Origin: Cytophagales bacterium
Lineage (GTDB): Bacteria > Bacteroidota > Bacteroidia > Cytophagales > Cyclobacteriaceae
Direction of reading: 5' to 3'
Assembly: GCA_033344775.1 (NCBI GenBank)
Contig: JAWPMT010000004.1
Coordinates: 1,178,001 to 1,242,000, forward strand
Length of the DNA: 64,000 nucleotides
Numbering within the stretch: the stretch's first letter is position 1; each line of letters starts with the position of its first letter. This document shows positions 27,360 to 37,228 of this stretch, one piece after another. Position numbers and translations under genes: made by a program. The notes beneath the pieces are model-generated. The model made no database searches, was not told where the DNA came from, and worked only from the letters and a program-made list of their open reading frames with translations.

Positions 27360-28736
27360 ATGCGTGTGAGACTGATCTTCTTTCTAAGCTTGTGCCTGGG
27401 GGGCTATTTGGGTTATGGACAATCCTACTATTGGGTTGATCGTGATATATGGTTGAACAAATCACCTCGGTATTGCTCCGAATGGTTAAAGGCCTGTTCA
27501 TATGAGCTTACAAAAGCTGAAGTTTCTAACCTGGGATTGAGTCGAAAAGAACAGGTACTTCAGTTTGAACCACTGGCAATCGCACCCAAGAAAAAAAACT
27601 TAAGCTTTGCTCTTGAGCAAATTGAAGGGCAGCTGTTGATCGATCGTGGCATTACTGGGAAAGGCGTAAAGATCGGCGTGATCGACGGAGGGTTCCTTAA
27701 TGCTCCGGATTCACCACCGCTACATCACTTGTTTGAAAATGACCACATTGCCAGTTACAAAGATTACATCACACCGGACCTACCCGACTATGCAGGCAGT
27801 GGCAATCTGGATGATCAACATGGCACTGGTGTGCTTAAAATGATTGGCGGGATTGATCCTGCTTCCAAAATCCAGTTTGGTCTGGCTACCGAAGCGACTT
27901 ACTATCTCGCCAGAACGGATCATGGCGCTTATGAAAAGCGCCTGGAAGAAGACCTGTTGATCCAGGCACTGGAAGAGATGGAAAAAGCCGGCGTACGACT
28001 GGTCAATATTTCATTAGGATATGCCAAGGGTTACAAAAACCCCTCTGAAAATTACACCCCTGAAGACATGGATGGCTCTTCGATGATTGCCAAAGCAGTA
28101 GACCATGCCTTCTTTGAGAAAAACATGCTTGTGGTGGTAGCCGCAGGTAATGAAGGTAATGACAAAAAATGGCGATTACTATCCACCCCCGGCGATTCTA
28201 AAGGCGCATTGACCGTTGGGGCAACGAAACTCAAAGTCTGGGACCGCATGGAATACAGTAGCATTGGTCCCGATTTCCTGAATTACACCAAACCAGACAT
28301 ATCCTGCTATTCCAGCTATGGTACCTCCTATGCCACACCAGTGATCACGGGGTTAGCTGCCTGTGTCATGGAATTATATCCGGATCTCACGGCCCGGGAA
28401 GTCAAAGCAGCTATTGTGGCATCTGGAAATCTCTATCCTTATGGAAACAATCATCTCGGTCAGGGAGTCCCGCAGGTCAGTCGATTATTGAAAGTCCTGG
28501 CTGGTGAAGAGGTGGTTCAACCAGAAATGGTTAGCGCGAATAAGAATACATATGAACTCGCTGCAAATAAAGGTGACCTGATGGCGGTCTATCATAAACA
28601 AGATACCAGCCGGGTCGTGCTACGTGAAATTTCAAGAATCAAGGGTGAGAAGGTGAAGATCTGGCGTGAAAAGGATGCGGATTTTACTACTGTTTTAATT
28701 GGGAAGCAGGCGATTGAGATTGATTGGAGGAATTAA
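27360..28736 (+). CDS. Secreted subtilisin-like serine protease (S8)
   Basis: The ATG at 27360 gives 458 residues with a signal peptide (FFLSLCLGGYLGYGQ); an in-frame GTG at 27339 is less likely. The subtilase triad is Asp109 (GVIDGGF), His154 (DDQHGTG) and Ser323 (GTSYATP), with the oxyanion Asn264 in AAGNEG. A short C-terminal tail follows the catalytic domain. No type IX sorting domain is obvious. Probably periplasmic or extracellular. Confidence 0.93.
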   Translation: MRVRLIFFLSLCLGGYLGYGQSYYWVDRDIWLNKSPRYCSEWLKACSYELTKAEVSNLGLSRKEQVLQFEPLAIAPKKKNLSFALEQIEGQLLIDRGITGKGVKIGVIDGGFLNAPDSPPLHHLFENDHIASYKDYITPDLPDYAGSGNLDDQHGTGVLKMIGGIDPASKIQFGLATEATYYLARTDHGAYEKRLEEDLLIQALEEMEKAGVRLVNISLGYAKGYKNPSENYTPEDMDGSSMIAKAVDHAFFEKNMLVVVAAGNEGNDKKWRLLSTPGDSKGALTVGATKLKVWDRMEYSSIGPDFLNYTKPDISCYSSYGTSYATPVITGLAACVMELYPDLTAREVKAAIVASGNLYPYGNNHLGQGVPQVSRLLKVLAGEEVVQPEMVSANKNTYELAANKGDLMAVYHKQDTSRVVLREISRIKGEKVKIWREKDADFTTVLIGKQAIEIDWRN

Positions 28737-28766
28737 AGTTGTTTAAATCAATTTTTAACCACCATA

Positions 28767-28858
28767 ATGTGCGAATGAGAGATACCTGAAATTTTTCAAC
28801 TTCCTTCGGAATTTTCAGTTGAAAAATTCCCTTACCGGTCGCCTGGCATAACGCACAT
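28767..28858. repeat. Hairpin-rich convergent intergenic palindrome
   Basis: ATGTGCG and CGCACAT frame the region, and inside AATTTTTCAACT pairs with AGTTGAAAAATT as a 12-bp stem. It lies between convergent genes and could be a bidirectional terminator-like structure or a relative of the other palindromes. Confidence 0.55.
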
Positions 28859-28889
28859 GTTGACCTTCACCTTTAGAATAATTTATCAA

Positions 28890-29864
28890 CTACAACCCAC
28901 CTCTTCTTTTGTTGATCGCTTCGCCTAATTGATAGACGACCAATGCGTACATGGAGCTATGATTGTAGCGGGTGATTACGTAAAAGTTGTAGAGACCAAA
29001 CCAGTATTCTTTACCTTCATCTAATTGGAATTCCAACAGCGAAACTTTTCGGGTTGGGGTCAATTCCCATTCGGGATCAAAGCCCAGGTTTTGATAGTGG
29101 GCCACATCATATTTTACCTTTGAAGAAAACTTGGCGGGAGGATTAGCATTGGCACTTGCAACAGCAGGAACAGCTACTTTTTGATCAGCCTTCCATCGGT
29201 GTACCTTAAGGTAATTGGCCACACTGGCAATGGCATCCTCAGGTGAACCCATCAGATCTCTTGTTCCGCCATCATCATAGCTTTTTGCATAAGCCCGATA
29301 GCTACTGGGCATGAACTGACAATAACCCATGGCACCTGCGTAACCTCCCAATACCTGCAAAGGGTCAAGCTTTTCCGCTTTTACCAGATCCAAAAACTCT
29401 CCAAGTTCTTTGGTGAAGTAGCTTGACCGCCGTGGAATCCCAAATGAGATCGTATACAGTGCGTCCAACACTCGATAAGAGCCTTTGTTGTCGCCAAAAG
29501 CAGATTCTACGCCCAGGATGCCCAAAATGATATGTTCCGGTACTCCTGTTTCGGCACTTACTTTTTGCAAAGCTGTTTCATGTGTTTTCCAGAAAGCCAG
29601 ACCTGACTCAATGCGCTCTTCTTTCATGAAAATGTTGCGATATCGGCTCCAGGTCATCGTCTTCTCCGCAGGCCGATTGAATTTCTCGACGATAGAAAGT
29701 TGAAATTCTGCCTGACCGATGATCTCCCGGACTTCCGCTTCACTCACGCCTCTGGAGGTAGCATACTTTGAAATGAAGGCCTCTACTTTGACCTGATCTA
29801 CCTGAGCAAAGGAGTTGAATAAAACTACCCAACACATGGCGGTTGTCAATACGGTTCGAATCAT
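28890..29864 (-). CDS. mltB: Lytic murein transglycosylase, MltB type
   Basis: The 324-residue protein has a signal peptide ending near NSFAQ and the MltB-type catalytic domain. Glu120 in ILGVESAFG is the expected catalytic acid. AGAMGYCQFMPSSYRAYAKSYD and the metal/goose-lysozyme-like SVANYLKVHRW segment support it. It cleaves the glycan strands of peptidoglycan. It lies 24 bp downstream of a gene for an unknown exported protein. Confidence 0.92.
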   Translation of the reverse strand: MIRTVLTTAMCWVVLFNSFAQVDQVKVEAFISKYATSRGVSEAEVREIIGQAEFQLSIVEKFNRPAEKTMTWSRYRNIFMKEERIESGLAFWKTHETALQKVSAETGVPEHIILGILGVESAFGDNKGSYRVLDALYTISFGIPRRSSYFTKELGEFLDLVKAEKLDPLQVLGGYAGAMGYCQFMPSSYRAYAKSYDDGGTRDLMGSPEDAIASVANYLKVHRWKADQKVAVPAVASANANPPAKFSSKVKYDVAHYQNLGFDPEWELTPTRKVSLLEFQLDEGKEYWFGLYNFYVITRYNHSSMYALVVYQLGEAINKRRGGL

Positions 29865-29888
29865 AAATTCAAAAACAGGGAATTTGAG

Positions 29889-30569
29889 TCAGAGTAATGT
29901 CTCGTAATGTTTGATCAATGTCACCAGGTCATCATCTTGCTTGAAAGACAATTTGTTAGACTTGATAAAGTCAGCAAGTTCCTTTTTCTTGCCAAGAATT
30001 TCTGGCAGCTTTTTCTTAGAAACCTTAAGCTTGGTCACGTCTTGTTTACCGAGTCCTGTCAAAAGCATGTAGTCATTCACCTCCCCGAAAATCTTAACAG
30101 TCAGGGTTTCACCCACATTGTTGATCACCTTTTCATTGGGGATCACGTCGAATTCCTTGATCAGCAGCACGTCATCAGATTCATGTAAAACCTGAAAAAA
30201 CTTGTCTTTGAAATTCGGATGCAGGTTACTCTTAAACAGGTATTCTGTTCCGTCTTTGTCTTTTGCGGTGAAGCTCTTGTAAAACGACTCTTGCAACGCC
30301 ACATAATAACCAGCATCCTCCACTTCTAATTCATCAGTATACCCATTCAGATTGAGTCTAACATTCGGATATTCATTATCTGCATTGTCCACAATCGTAC
30401 CCTCAACAAACTCTGAAAAAAAGTAAGGACTGCCGCGATAATCATCGTATCGCTTCTCATCAATTTCTTTTGCGTTTTTGGCGTAGAACTTTCTGTTGTT
30501 TTGCGCTTGCAAATCCAAGAACAGCGAAAAGGCAAATACGATCAGAAAAATTCGGTGAAGTCTTGGCAT
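29889..30569 (-). CDS. Exported protein of unknown function
   Basis: The ATG at 30569 gives 226 residues with a clear signal peptide (RIFLIVFAFSLFLDLQAQ); an in-frame ATG at 30608 would add 13 residues. The mature part is rich in lysine and acidic residues and has no motif I recognise. It sits just upstream of the lytic transglycosylase gene and may be co-transcribed with it. Confidence 0.8.
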   Translation of the reverse strand: MPRLHRIFLIVFAFSLFLDLQAQNNRKFYAKNAKEIDEKRYDDYRGSPYFFSEFVEGTIVDNADNEYPNVRLNLNGYTDELEVEDAGYYVALQESFYKSFTAKDKDGTEYLFKSNLHPNFKDKFFQVLHESDDVLLIKEFDVIPNEKVINNVGETLTVKIFGEVNDYMLLTGLGKQDVTKLKVSKKKLPEILGKKKELADFIKSNKLSFKQDDDLVTLIKHYETLL

Positions 30570-30834
30570 AGAACAAGCTAGGTTTTGTTGGCGAATGAAT
30601 GAGGTCATAATATTAGATAAATACGGTGGGGAATAAAACTGGTTGGTTCTAATCTGTATCTGAATTTACCAAAAATCGGACCATATCGAATTAATCTCCT
30701 GCAACCGGAATCAAAATCCCATTTTGTTTTTATTATTGCCGTAAGAACAACAATTGAAAACAGACTGAAGGATTGGCAAGATAAAAGACGAACTTATCTT
30801 TCCTTCTAATTGCAAACACGATAACAACTTTGAA

Positions 30835-31446
30835 ATGAAACACAACAAGTTCAAGCAAAGCATCGCTTTTCTGCTACTCTCAGGTTTACTCGCCTCATGT
30901 GCCAGTAGCTATCGAAACATCAACCCGAATGGATTAAATTATAACGGCAGCCATGAGCACAATGGTGTTACCTTTCAATACAAGTACGATGTACTACGAG
31001 AATCAGGAAATAAAAAGTACGCAAAGCGAGAAACCAAAAAAGAGGTCCAGTTAATCGGTCTAAGCATTACCAACAATAGTGATCAACCTTTAACACTTGC
31101 GAAAGACGTGAATATTATTGCCAATAATGAAGTCGTTTTGCCGTTAGACCCGAAATCAACACAAAGCTTTCTAAAACAGAATGTACCAATTTATCTTTTG
31201 TATTTTCTCTTATCGTTCAATACTCAATCCTGCGAAAATGGTGACTGTGAAACAACCATCTATCCTATTGGGATTCCGATTGCCGCAGGCAATATGATCA
31301 TGGCAGGTTCTGCCAACAGTAAATTCCTCAATGAACTAGAAACCAAAGATATTTTGAACAAGACCGTTCAACGAGGTGAAACCGTATACGGCCTGGTTGG
31401 TCTTCGCTCAACACAATATGCTCCGCTAACTTTTGAAATCAGATAA
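30835..31446 (+). CDS. Lipoprotein of unknown function
   Basis: The 203-residue protein has a lipoprotein signal with Cys22 in LLASC. The mature part has no motif I recognise. A hydrophobic stretch around 115-123 (IYLLYFLLSF) may be buried or a membrane segment. It is transcribed alone and converges on the helicase gene. Confidence 0.8.
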   Translation: MKHNKFKQSIAFLLLSGLLASCASSYRNINPNGLNYNGSHEHNGVTFQYKYDVLRESGNKKYAKRETKKEVQLIGLSITNNSDQPLTLAKDVNIIANNEVVLPLDPKSTQSFLKQNVPIYLLYFLLSFNTQSCENGDCETTIYPIGIPIAAGNMIMAGSANSKFLNELETKDILNKTVQRGETVYGLVGLRSTQYAPLTFEIR

Positions 31447-31469
31447 GGAGAAGGAAAGGTCTGGAAGTT

Positions 31470-34400
31470 TCAGGCCACTTCTTTTACATCGATCGGATCA
31501 AGATAGATCAACACGCCTTTAAGGTCATTAAATCCCATGGATTGTAGAATTTCCATGTAGCGACGAACTTGGTGTTGATCGGCATTTTTGGGCTCACCCG
31601 TCTTGAAATCAATGACATACCAGGTATCCCCTTTTCGAATTAATCGATCAATCCGATAATATACACCTCCAGGTAAAAGAACCGGCACTTCCATTTTTAC
31701 CTCGTCTACCTTTTCGAAGAATGGACGACATGCTGATGATTGGATCAAGGTCAAAACAGGTGCTGAAACATCGTATTGTTCCCCTTCAGCATAAGTCTCG
31801 ATTCTGGCAAGTTCCGAATGCCAGTCTATCCCCGCTTTTTGGGCTTCAAAATCTCGATCACTTAACTCAGCTGCGCCTTTCATTTGTACTGCTACTTTTC
31901 CGCGCCAGGAATGAGAAGGATAGGCGATCAAACCATACTCAAGCGAAATGGAAGGTTCCACCTCTCTGGTGGGCAATGTTCCCCTGGTATAGGTCAGGGT
32001 GCCTTCATTCCAGGCTTCTGCCCCATCCAGAATTTGTTTCGTCAATTGCCCTATATGTGCAATTCGGGCGGTCTTGGGCATCTCCCCAAAGACATACAAG
32101 GCATCCACGGATCGAGTAAAAGCGACATAGAGCAGATTCACACTATCCAGAAAGGCATTAATCTTTTCTTCCCAATAAGCCTCATGCCAATACGTGGATT
32201 CCATTTTGCTAGAATATTTCAGTGGCACTACGGGAAGGCGTTCCAATATCTCATGTTCAGGAGGTTGAACCCATAAGATTTCATCTTTCGAGTAAGCATC
32301 ATGATCCAATTTCCAATTAAGGAACGGAATGATGACAATCGGAAATTCCAGACCTTTGGATTTGTGCAGTGTTAAGATCTTGATCGCATCATTTTGATCG
32401 GCTACCTGAATGGCACGTTCTTTCCGCACATTGTCCCACCAGATCAGGAAGGACGGGATATCTCCACGCTCATTTTTGGAATAGTCGAGCACCGCATCCT
32501 GAAATCCCTGAATGTAAGTGTATTCTTCGTGCAGTTCATTTAACTCAAAAATCCGAACGAGGGACTCCACTAATTCATACAGTGGCAGCCTTTTGAGGTA
32601 ATTCTTTTGTTCAACAAAAGCAGGAGGAACCACCTGTGCCCATTCGTTTACGTTTCCAAATATTTCATGTAATCCGGTTTCGGAATGTTTTACAAATCTG
32701 CGGTACTCATGTACCCATTCCGCCAGGGCAATTGTGTTTTTCTCCTGATTCAGCCAGGTGATCATGCTGATCAGGAACTTCACAGCATGGCTGGAGTAGA
32801 GATACAATGCTTCAGAACTTACTACATCGTACTTCAACTCATCATCAGCTTCGGACGAGGATTTATGTAGCATGAAGGCATCTGCTATTCGTTTTCCTTC
32901 ACGCTGTGTTCGGGTCAGGATAGCCATGTCCCGAAGTTGATATCCCTGACGCTGTAGGTCTTCTACCAATGCGATGGTTTTGGCAATAGAAGTCTCTTGC
33001 CAGTTTTCTTCTTCCAGGTACTGGATCTGCACCAGGCCCGCTACTTCTTTTCGAGCGACCTCCTGCGATACCCCGTCATACACAGCAATCACCTGCTCCA
33101 ACAAAGCCTGGCCTTCATCAGGCACTTCTCCAAAATAGGCTTCTGCAAAAGTTTTCAGATTCCCGAAAAACCAGTTGTTGAATTGTACAATCTCCGCCGC
33201 GCTGCGCCAATTGACTCCTAACCCTTCGAAGCGTACATGATGCTCGCCCACATCCTGAGCTACACTTCCATTGAGTAGCTTCCAATTGCCGCCACGCCAA
33301 CGATAGATCGATTGCTTCGTATCCCCGACCACCAGGCTTTTATCCCCCGTATCGGCACTATTCTTGACCAGAGGTTTGAAATTGTTCCATTGAAATCCTG
33401 AGGTATCTTGAAACTCATCAATCAGATAGTTGCTATAATACCCCCCGATTTTCTCATAGATATAGGGCGTGTCACTTTCGTCAATGATCAGCCGTAGGAA
33501 GTCCGGCAAGTCTGCAATAAGCATCACATCCTTTTCATCCCGATAGTCCTGCAATTTTTTATCGAGTGCTGTCAAGATACCAAAAGCATAGAAATGCCGT
33601 AAAACCTCTCCGATGGATTGGTATTCTTCCATCTGCTCATCAATGTAATGGATCAGATCTTTATAAACCGGCAGGATCCTGGTCGTGAGTGTATCCTGCA
33701 ATGCGGCATTTTTCATTCCGTCTTTGGTCAGCCACTTGGTGGGTTCACCCAATGCATTTCGACGACCATCAGAAATCGTGTAGTCCTTTTGACTGACTTT
33801 GAGGAATAATCCTGCTGGTCCGCTGGCTTTGCGACTGAACTGATCAATTCCCCCAGCCGACTGAATGGCCTCCAGACCAGTCTGACAATATTGATCGCAT
33901 TTCCTCTCAAATGCACGTTGTTCCTGATGCAGGTCTTTGATCAGCTTGCCGAAAAAGCCTTTTTCCTCTCCCAGAGCCAGTACCTGACGTGCAAATGGCT
34001 TGAAATGATCTTTCATCAGCTCACGGGCCAATGCGGTGATGTCTCCTCTGAAGTCCCAGGCTTTGCCTTCTTCTACTTTTGACTCTGCAAATTGCGTCAG
34101 CCAGCCCCGTAGTTCTTTTTTATCTTCGTTACCTACCTCGGCCAGCATGAGGTCGATCACCTCCTGTATGACTTTATCAATGTCCAGATCGATCGCAAAA
34201 GTGCCTTGCAAACCCATTTCTCTGGCAAAAGATCGAATGACCTGATGGAAAAAACTATCTATGGTTACAATCGAAAACTGACCATAGTGATGCAAGATCT
34301 GGATCAGCGCCTCCTGCCCTCTTAATTTGAGTGCTTGCCGATCCGGAAGGTCCAATGCTTCTAAGAGCAAAGGCACCATTGGATGATCCTCGCCGGAGCT

Positions 34401-34613
34401 GATATCTTTCAATACCTGTAGGATACGGGTCTTCATTTCCTCCGTAGCCTTATTGGTGAAGGTCACCCCAAGTATTTTACGAAATGCCTGAGGCTGTTCC
34501 AGGGCCAACTTCAAATATTCCAACGTCAAGGTAAACGTCTTGCCCGAACCCGCAGAAGCGCGATACACCACAAAGGACTTGTCTTGACTGAAAAAGTTTT
34601 CTGTGTCGCTCAC
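31470..34613 (-). CDS. UvrD/RecB-like DNA helicase-nuclease (AddA-like)
   Basis: The 1047-residue protein has Walker A ASAGSGKTF (19-27), Walker B LIDEFQDTSGFQW, the VVGDTKQSIYRWRG motif and KILTLHKSKGLEFPIV, which are superfamily 1 signatures. The C-terminus carries a PD-(D/E)XK nuclease pattern: YRIDRLIRKGD, then VIDFKTG and HQVRRYM. That domain layout equals AddA/RecB exonuclease V subunits, so it likely processes DNA ends for recombination. No AddB-like partner is adjacent in this window. Confidence 0.92.
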   Translation of the reverse strand: MSDTENFFSQDKSFVVYRASAGSGKTFTLTLEYLKLALEQPQAFRKILGVTFTNKATEEMKTRILQVLKDISSGEDHPMVPLLLEALDLPDRQALKLRGQEALIQILHHYGQFSIVTIDSFFHQVIRSFAREMGLQGTFAIDLDIDKVIQEVIDLMLAEVGNEDKKELRGWLTQFAESKVEEGKAWDFRGDITALARELMKDHFKPFARQVLALGEEKGFFGKLIKDLHQEQRAFERKCDQYCQTGLEAIQSAGGIDQFSRKASGPAGLFLKVSQKDYTISDGRRNALGEPTKWLTKDGMKNAALQDTLTTRILPVYKDLIHYIDEQMEEYQSIGEVLRHFYAFGILTALDKKLQDYRDEKDVMLIADLPDFLRLIIDESDTPYIYEKIGGYYSNYLIDEFQDTSGFQWNNFKPLVKNSADTGDKSLVVGDTKQSIYRWRGGNWKLLNGSVAQDVGEHHVRFEGLGVNWRSAAEIVQFNNWFFGNLKTFAEAYFGEVPDEGQALLEQVIAVYDGVSQEVARKEVAGLVQIQYLEEENWQETSIAKTIALVEDLQRQGYQLRDMAILTRTQREGKRIADAFMLHKSSSEADDELKYDVVSSEALYLYSSHAVKFLISMITWLNQEKNTIALAEWVHEYRRFVKHSETGLHEIFGNVNEWAQVVPPAFVEQKNYLKRLPLYELVESLVRIFELNELHEEYTYIQGFQDAVLDYSKNERGDIPSFLIWWDNVRKERAIQVADQNDAIKILTLHKSKGLEFPIVIIPFLNWKLDHDAYSKDEILWVQPPEHEILERLPVVPLKYSSKMESTYWHEAYWEEKINAFLDSVNLLYVAFTRSVDALYVFGEMPKTARIAHIGQLTKQILDGAEAWNEGTLTYTRGTLPTREVEPSISLEYGLIAYPSHSWRGKVAVQMKGAAELSDRDFEAQKAGIDWHSELARIETYAEGEQYDVSAPVLTLIQSSACRPFFEKVDEVKMEVPVLLPGGVYYRIDRLIRKGDTWYVIDFKTGEPKNADQHQVRRYMEILQSMGFNDLKGVLIYLDPIDVKEVA

Positions 34614-34969
34614 CTATGTTACGTAATTGTTAATCGAATGTCACAAGAAACCCAAATGCTCCGGGTATTAAAAACCCATTCGAAGGAATTAATTCAAAAA
34701 TATATCCAAAAGCATTAAACAAACATTCTTCTTCAGAGTGATTAGTAGTGGAATTGAGGTTCAATCCCGTAGTGAAAGTTATGACAAGTGTTTATGCTAA
34801 ATACAAACCTTTCATCAAACGTTATATTATCATTAAAAGAGCATTTCCTTGATGTAAAGGAACTTTTTAATTGGAAAGATTAATCTACATTGAATTTAAT
34901 GTTACGCCAATGTTAACAAATTGGATTTGTTTGCTTAACTTAGCATTAACATTAACATAATTTTAGCAT
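34614..34969. other. AT-rich divergent intergenic region
   Basis: This 356-bp gap lies between the divergent helicase and TonB_C genes. It is visibly AT-rich, with runs such as TTAACATTAACATAATTTTAG just before the small protein gene. It should carry both promoters, but I could not place them reliably. No ORF seen. Confidence 0.4.
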
Positions 34970-35344
34970 ATGAAACTACTCAGCACAATCATTATCGTCT
35001 GTCTCGCTATCAGTGTTTCTTTCGCCAATGGGATTGAAAACAAGAAGAACGAAGGTGAAAAAGAAAGTGCGAAGGTTGTTAATGTAGAAGAGGTCCTGAA
35101 GGCAAATCCTTATCCTAAAGAATTAAGAGCGTTAGGTATTGAAGGGGAGGTAATGGTTTCTTTCTGGCTGGACACAAAAGGCGCTGTTAAAAAATACAGA
35201 GTCGAACAATCCTCGCACGTTAAACTGGAGGAGTACATCATTGAGAACGTCGATAAGTTCCGATTTACACCTGCCAAGAATGAGAATGGCAAAGCGATTT
35301 ATTCAAGAATTAAGGTACCATTCATATTTGAATTAAGTATTTAA
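34970..35344 (+). CDS. Small exported TonB C-terminal-domain protein
   Basis: The 124-residue protein has a signal peptide (IIVCLAISVSFANG) and then only a TonB_C-like domain: GIEGEVMVSFWLDTKGAVKKYRV and FRFTPAKNENG. The proline-rich spacer and membrane anchor of full TonB are missing. It may be a periplasmic relative rather than an energy transducer. A terminator follows. Confidence 0.85.
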   Translation: MKLLSTIIIVCLAISVSFANGIENKKNEGEKESAKVVNVEEVLKANPYPKELRALGIEGEVMVSFWLDTKGAVKKYRVEQSSHVKLEEYIIENVDKFRFTPAKNENGKAIYSRIKVPFIFELSI

Positions 35345-35370
35345 GATAATCAATTTTGATTGCGAAAAGA

Positions 35371-35401
35371 GGTCGGTATCCGTCAGGGTATCGGCCTTTT
35401 T
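35371..35401 (+). terminator. Intrinsic terminator of the TonB_C gene
   Basis: GGTCGGTATCC and GGGTATCGGCC make an 11-bp stem (two G-U pairs) with a GTCA loop, followed by five T. It starts 26 bp after the stop. Confidence 0.85.
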
Positions 35402-35605
35402 CGTTTTGCAGAAGCCTGACTGCCTGCCAACTTGCAATAAAGAAATACTCGAGTTAGTTCACCACACCTCCAGCAGGAAATCCCGAACCAAGTAATCACT
35501 TTTTCGAAGTAGAAAAACCAATTAACTGAATAACTTTTTGATCAATGAAGAATGACATTCCTAAACAGGAATTCGGATGATTCTTATTACTCAAATCAAT
35601 GCATT

Positions 35606-35637
35606 AAAAAAGCGGCCTAATTCCAAAAGCCGCTTTT
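35606..35637 (-). terminator. Intrinsic terminator of the microprotein operon
   Basis: On the minus strand AAAAGCGGC and GCCGCTTTT form a 9-bp stem around a 12-nt loop, followed by a run of T. It sits 35 bp past the stop of the 33-residue gene. Confidence 0.8.
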
Positions 35638-35672
35638 CCAATCTAATATGAAGAACACTTTACTACTAAAGT

Positions 35673-35774
35673 TCAATTAATTAAAACTCCCAATAGAATC
35701 CCTACGGCTATCGTAGCACATTCTACCATTTCCTTGACCGTAAATTCAGACCATTGTGAATTCATATCTTTCAT
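35673..35774 (-). CDS. 33-residue hydrophobic microprotein
   Basis: An ATG at 35774 opens a frame of 33 codons ending in TGA at 35673. The N-terminal half is polar (SQWSEFTVKEM) and the C-terminal half is a hydrophobic segment (ATIAVGILLGVLI), like a small membrane peptide. It starts 15 bp after the 96-residue gene and is followed by a terminator at 35606-35637, both in the right direction. The placement supports a real gene. No strong Shine-Dalgarno is seen, which is normal in Bacteroidota. Confidence 0.6.
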   Translation of the reverse strand: MKDMNSQWSEFTVKEMVECATIAVGILLGVLIN

Positions 35775-35789
35775 CTATACGGAGTGGTA

Positions 35790-36080
35790 TCAAAGTTCAA
35801 CGTGAAATATGGCTGCCATCGGGATGATCTTCCCACCTTTCAATTCCACGTTTTTATCCGTCACTGCCCATACAGTGGCTTCCGTCTCCCTAAGTGAACC
35901 ATCAAAGGTCCTGAACTGTAAGGTGACTGCTTGTTTGAAATTGTTTCCCAGATTCATGGCCCGAAGCAAAGCTTCTTTTCTATTGGATTTCGCAGCCTCA
36001 TTAGAAAGCACATCATCTTGTCTAAAGGACAATTCAATGATTCTGGATCGGTGTACTCTTGTTACTTCTTGTGTTAACAT
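35790..36080 (-). CDS. Hypothetical 96-residue protein
   Basis: A small soluble-looking protein with the ATG at 36080. It has a polar N-terminus and a beta-rich C-terminal half (LQFRTFDGSLRETEATVWAVTDKNVELKGG), reminiscent of Sm-like or small barrel folds, but I do not recognise a family. It is the first gene of a two-gene unit with the 33-residue microprotein. Confidence 0.75.
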   Translation of the reverse strand: MLTQEVTRVHRSRIIELSFRQDDVLSNEAAKSNRKEALLRAMNLGNNFKQAVTLQFRTFDGSLRETEATVWAVTDKNVELKGGKIIPMAAIFHVEL

Positions 36081-36144
36081 CTTTTGTTTCTTTGAAATTC
36101 TTAATGGTTTTGTCTGTCTATGCTAGCTTAGAAGTAGCTTTTGG

Positions 36145-36429
36145 CTACAGTCTAAGTACGCGTAAAACCAAAAATTTCTTAGAAACGACGTATGGCTTCT
36201 CCTCTTGAACGATGCAATCCCATTTCCAAACGGAGAAGGCTTTCGGAAATGAAATGAAGTTGTTCGGTGCTGATCGAGCAAGTAATCTTTCGTCTTTTGT
36301 TTCGACGATACGCTCCACCTCTTCCTGCGTTTCATCGGCAAATATCTCGTAGCTATATGCATGCCCAACTGCAGGGAATACCAGCAGGGACAAGGCTAAT
36401 GCATAAACTAACAGACGATGAGAATTCAT
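36145..36429 (-). CDS. Small exported protein, unknown function
   Basis: The ATG at 36429 gives 94 residues with a signal peptide (LLVYALALSLLVFPAVGHA); an upstream in-frame start at 36507 lies inside the neighbouring gene. The mature part has a conserved-looking SFPKAFSVWKWDC stretch. It starts 19 bp after the previous gene's stop. Confidence 0.7.
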   Translation of the reverse strand: MNSHRLLVYALALSLLVFPAVGHAYSYEIFADETQEEVERIVETKDERLLARSAPNNFISFPKAFSVWKWDCIVQEEKPYVVSKKFLVLRVLRL

Positions 36430-36448
36430 ACTCAATTTAAATATTGGA

Positions 36449-36988
36449 TTAGTCTTCAATGTGTAGTACATGAAGGTGATCACTGATGCGATCCACCAAC
36501 TTATCAATATGATTTAAATACCGATGCTGGTCGGTTTCCAGTACAAGAATCTTGCCATCATAGGTCTCTGAACCTAATCCATTCCTGAGTTTTTCCCGAT
36601 CTTTTTCAATTGCTGCACGATCCTTACACGCGGTACGCATGTGTTGGATAAAATCCTTCATCCCATATTCCGATTCGAGCTTATTGATATCTTTTAAAGT
36701 CTTCTTTTGCTCTTTCGAATCATGCGTTGCGACGAACAATGGATCATCAAGGCGATCCATCACAATAGAGTCGTAATGATGCAATGCCTCCAACATCAGG
36801 TTCACAGACTCTCGATAGCGCTTATTGACGCAGTAATTACCTACTCCTTCATAGGAACGTAAGGTTTCAGATCTCTCAAACCAGTCCTCGAGAATTAGAT
36901 CAAATTCATCCTCAATCAAAAGGTTGCTTTGGGCTACTCCAATCGTAGCACTCCACATCAAAAACATCACTATAGCACCCCTACACAT
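36449..36988 (-). CDS. Exported helical protein, unknown function
   Basis: The 179-residue protein has a short signal peptide ending near GVAQ. The mature part is rich in charged residues with predicted helices and several His. No motif is recognised. It precedes the 94-residue exported protein gene and both probably form one transcript. Confidence 0.72.
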   Translation of the reverse strand: MCRGAIVMFLMWSATIGVAQSNLLIEDEFDLILEDWFERSETLRSYEGVGNYCVNKRYRESVNLMLEALHHYDSIVMDRLDDPLFVATHDSKEQKKTLKDINKLESEYGMKDFIQHMRTACKDRAAIEKDREKLRNGLGSETYDGKILVLETDQHRYLNHIDKLVDRISDHLHVLHIED

Positions 36989-37228
36989 AAAAACAGTCTT
37001 TCAATTATTTTCGATAGTATTACTATCATTACGCAATGCAATGCAATTAGGTTGCGTTTTTTTTTGGTTTTCTTTCTAATTGGAATTGATCAATGCAATA
37101 GACACCTCATTCGGGCGAAGTAAGGTATCATCACGGTGATTGCTAATTGGATGGACTAATGATGAAACGTTAGTCTTAGGTAATTATTCTACCTGAAGTA
37201 AATAGTGGATCACTTTTAAGATGAATCC

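Noticed and set aside
36123-36368. An alternative minus-strand frame overlapping the 94-residue exported protein gene.
   Set aside because: The 36145-36429 frame has the signal peptide and better context; this one is a shifted shadow.
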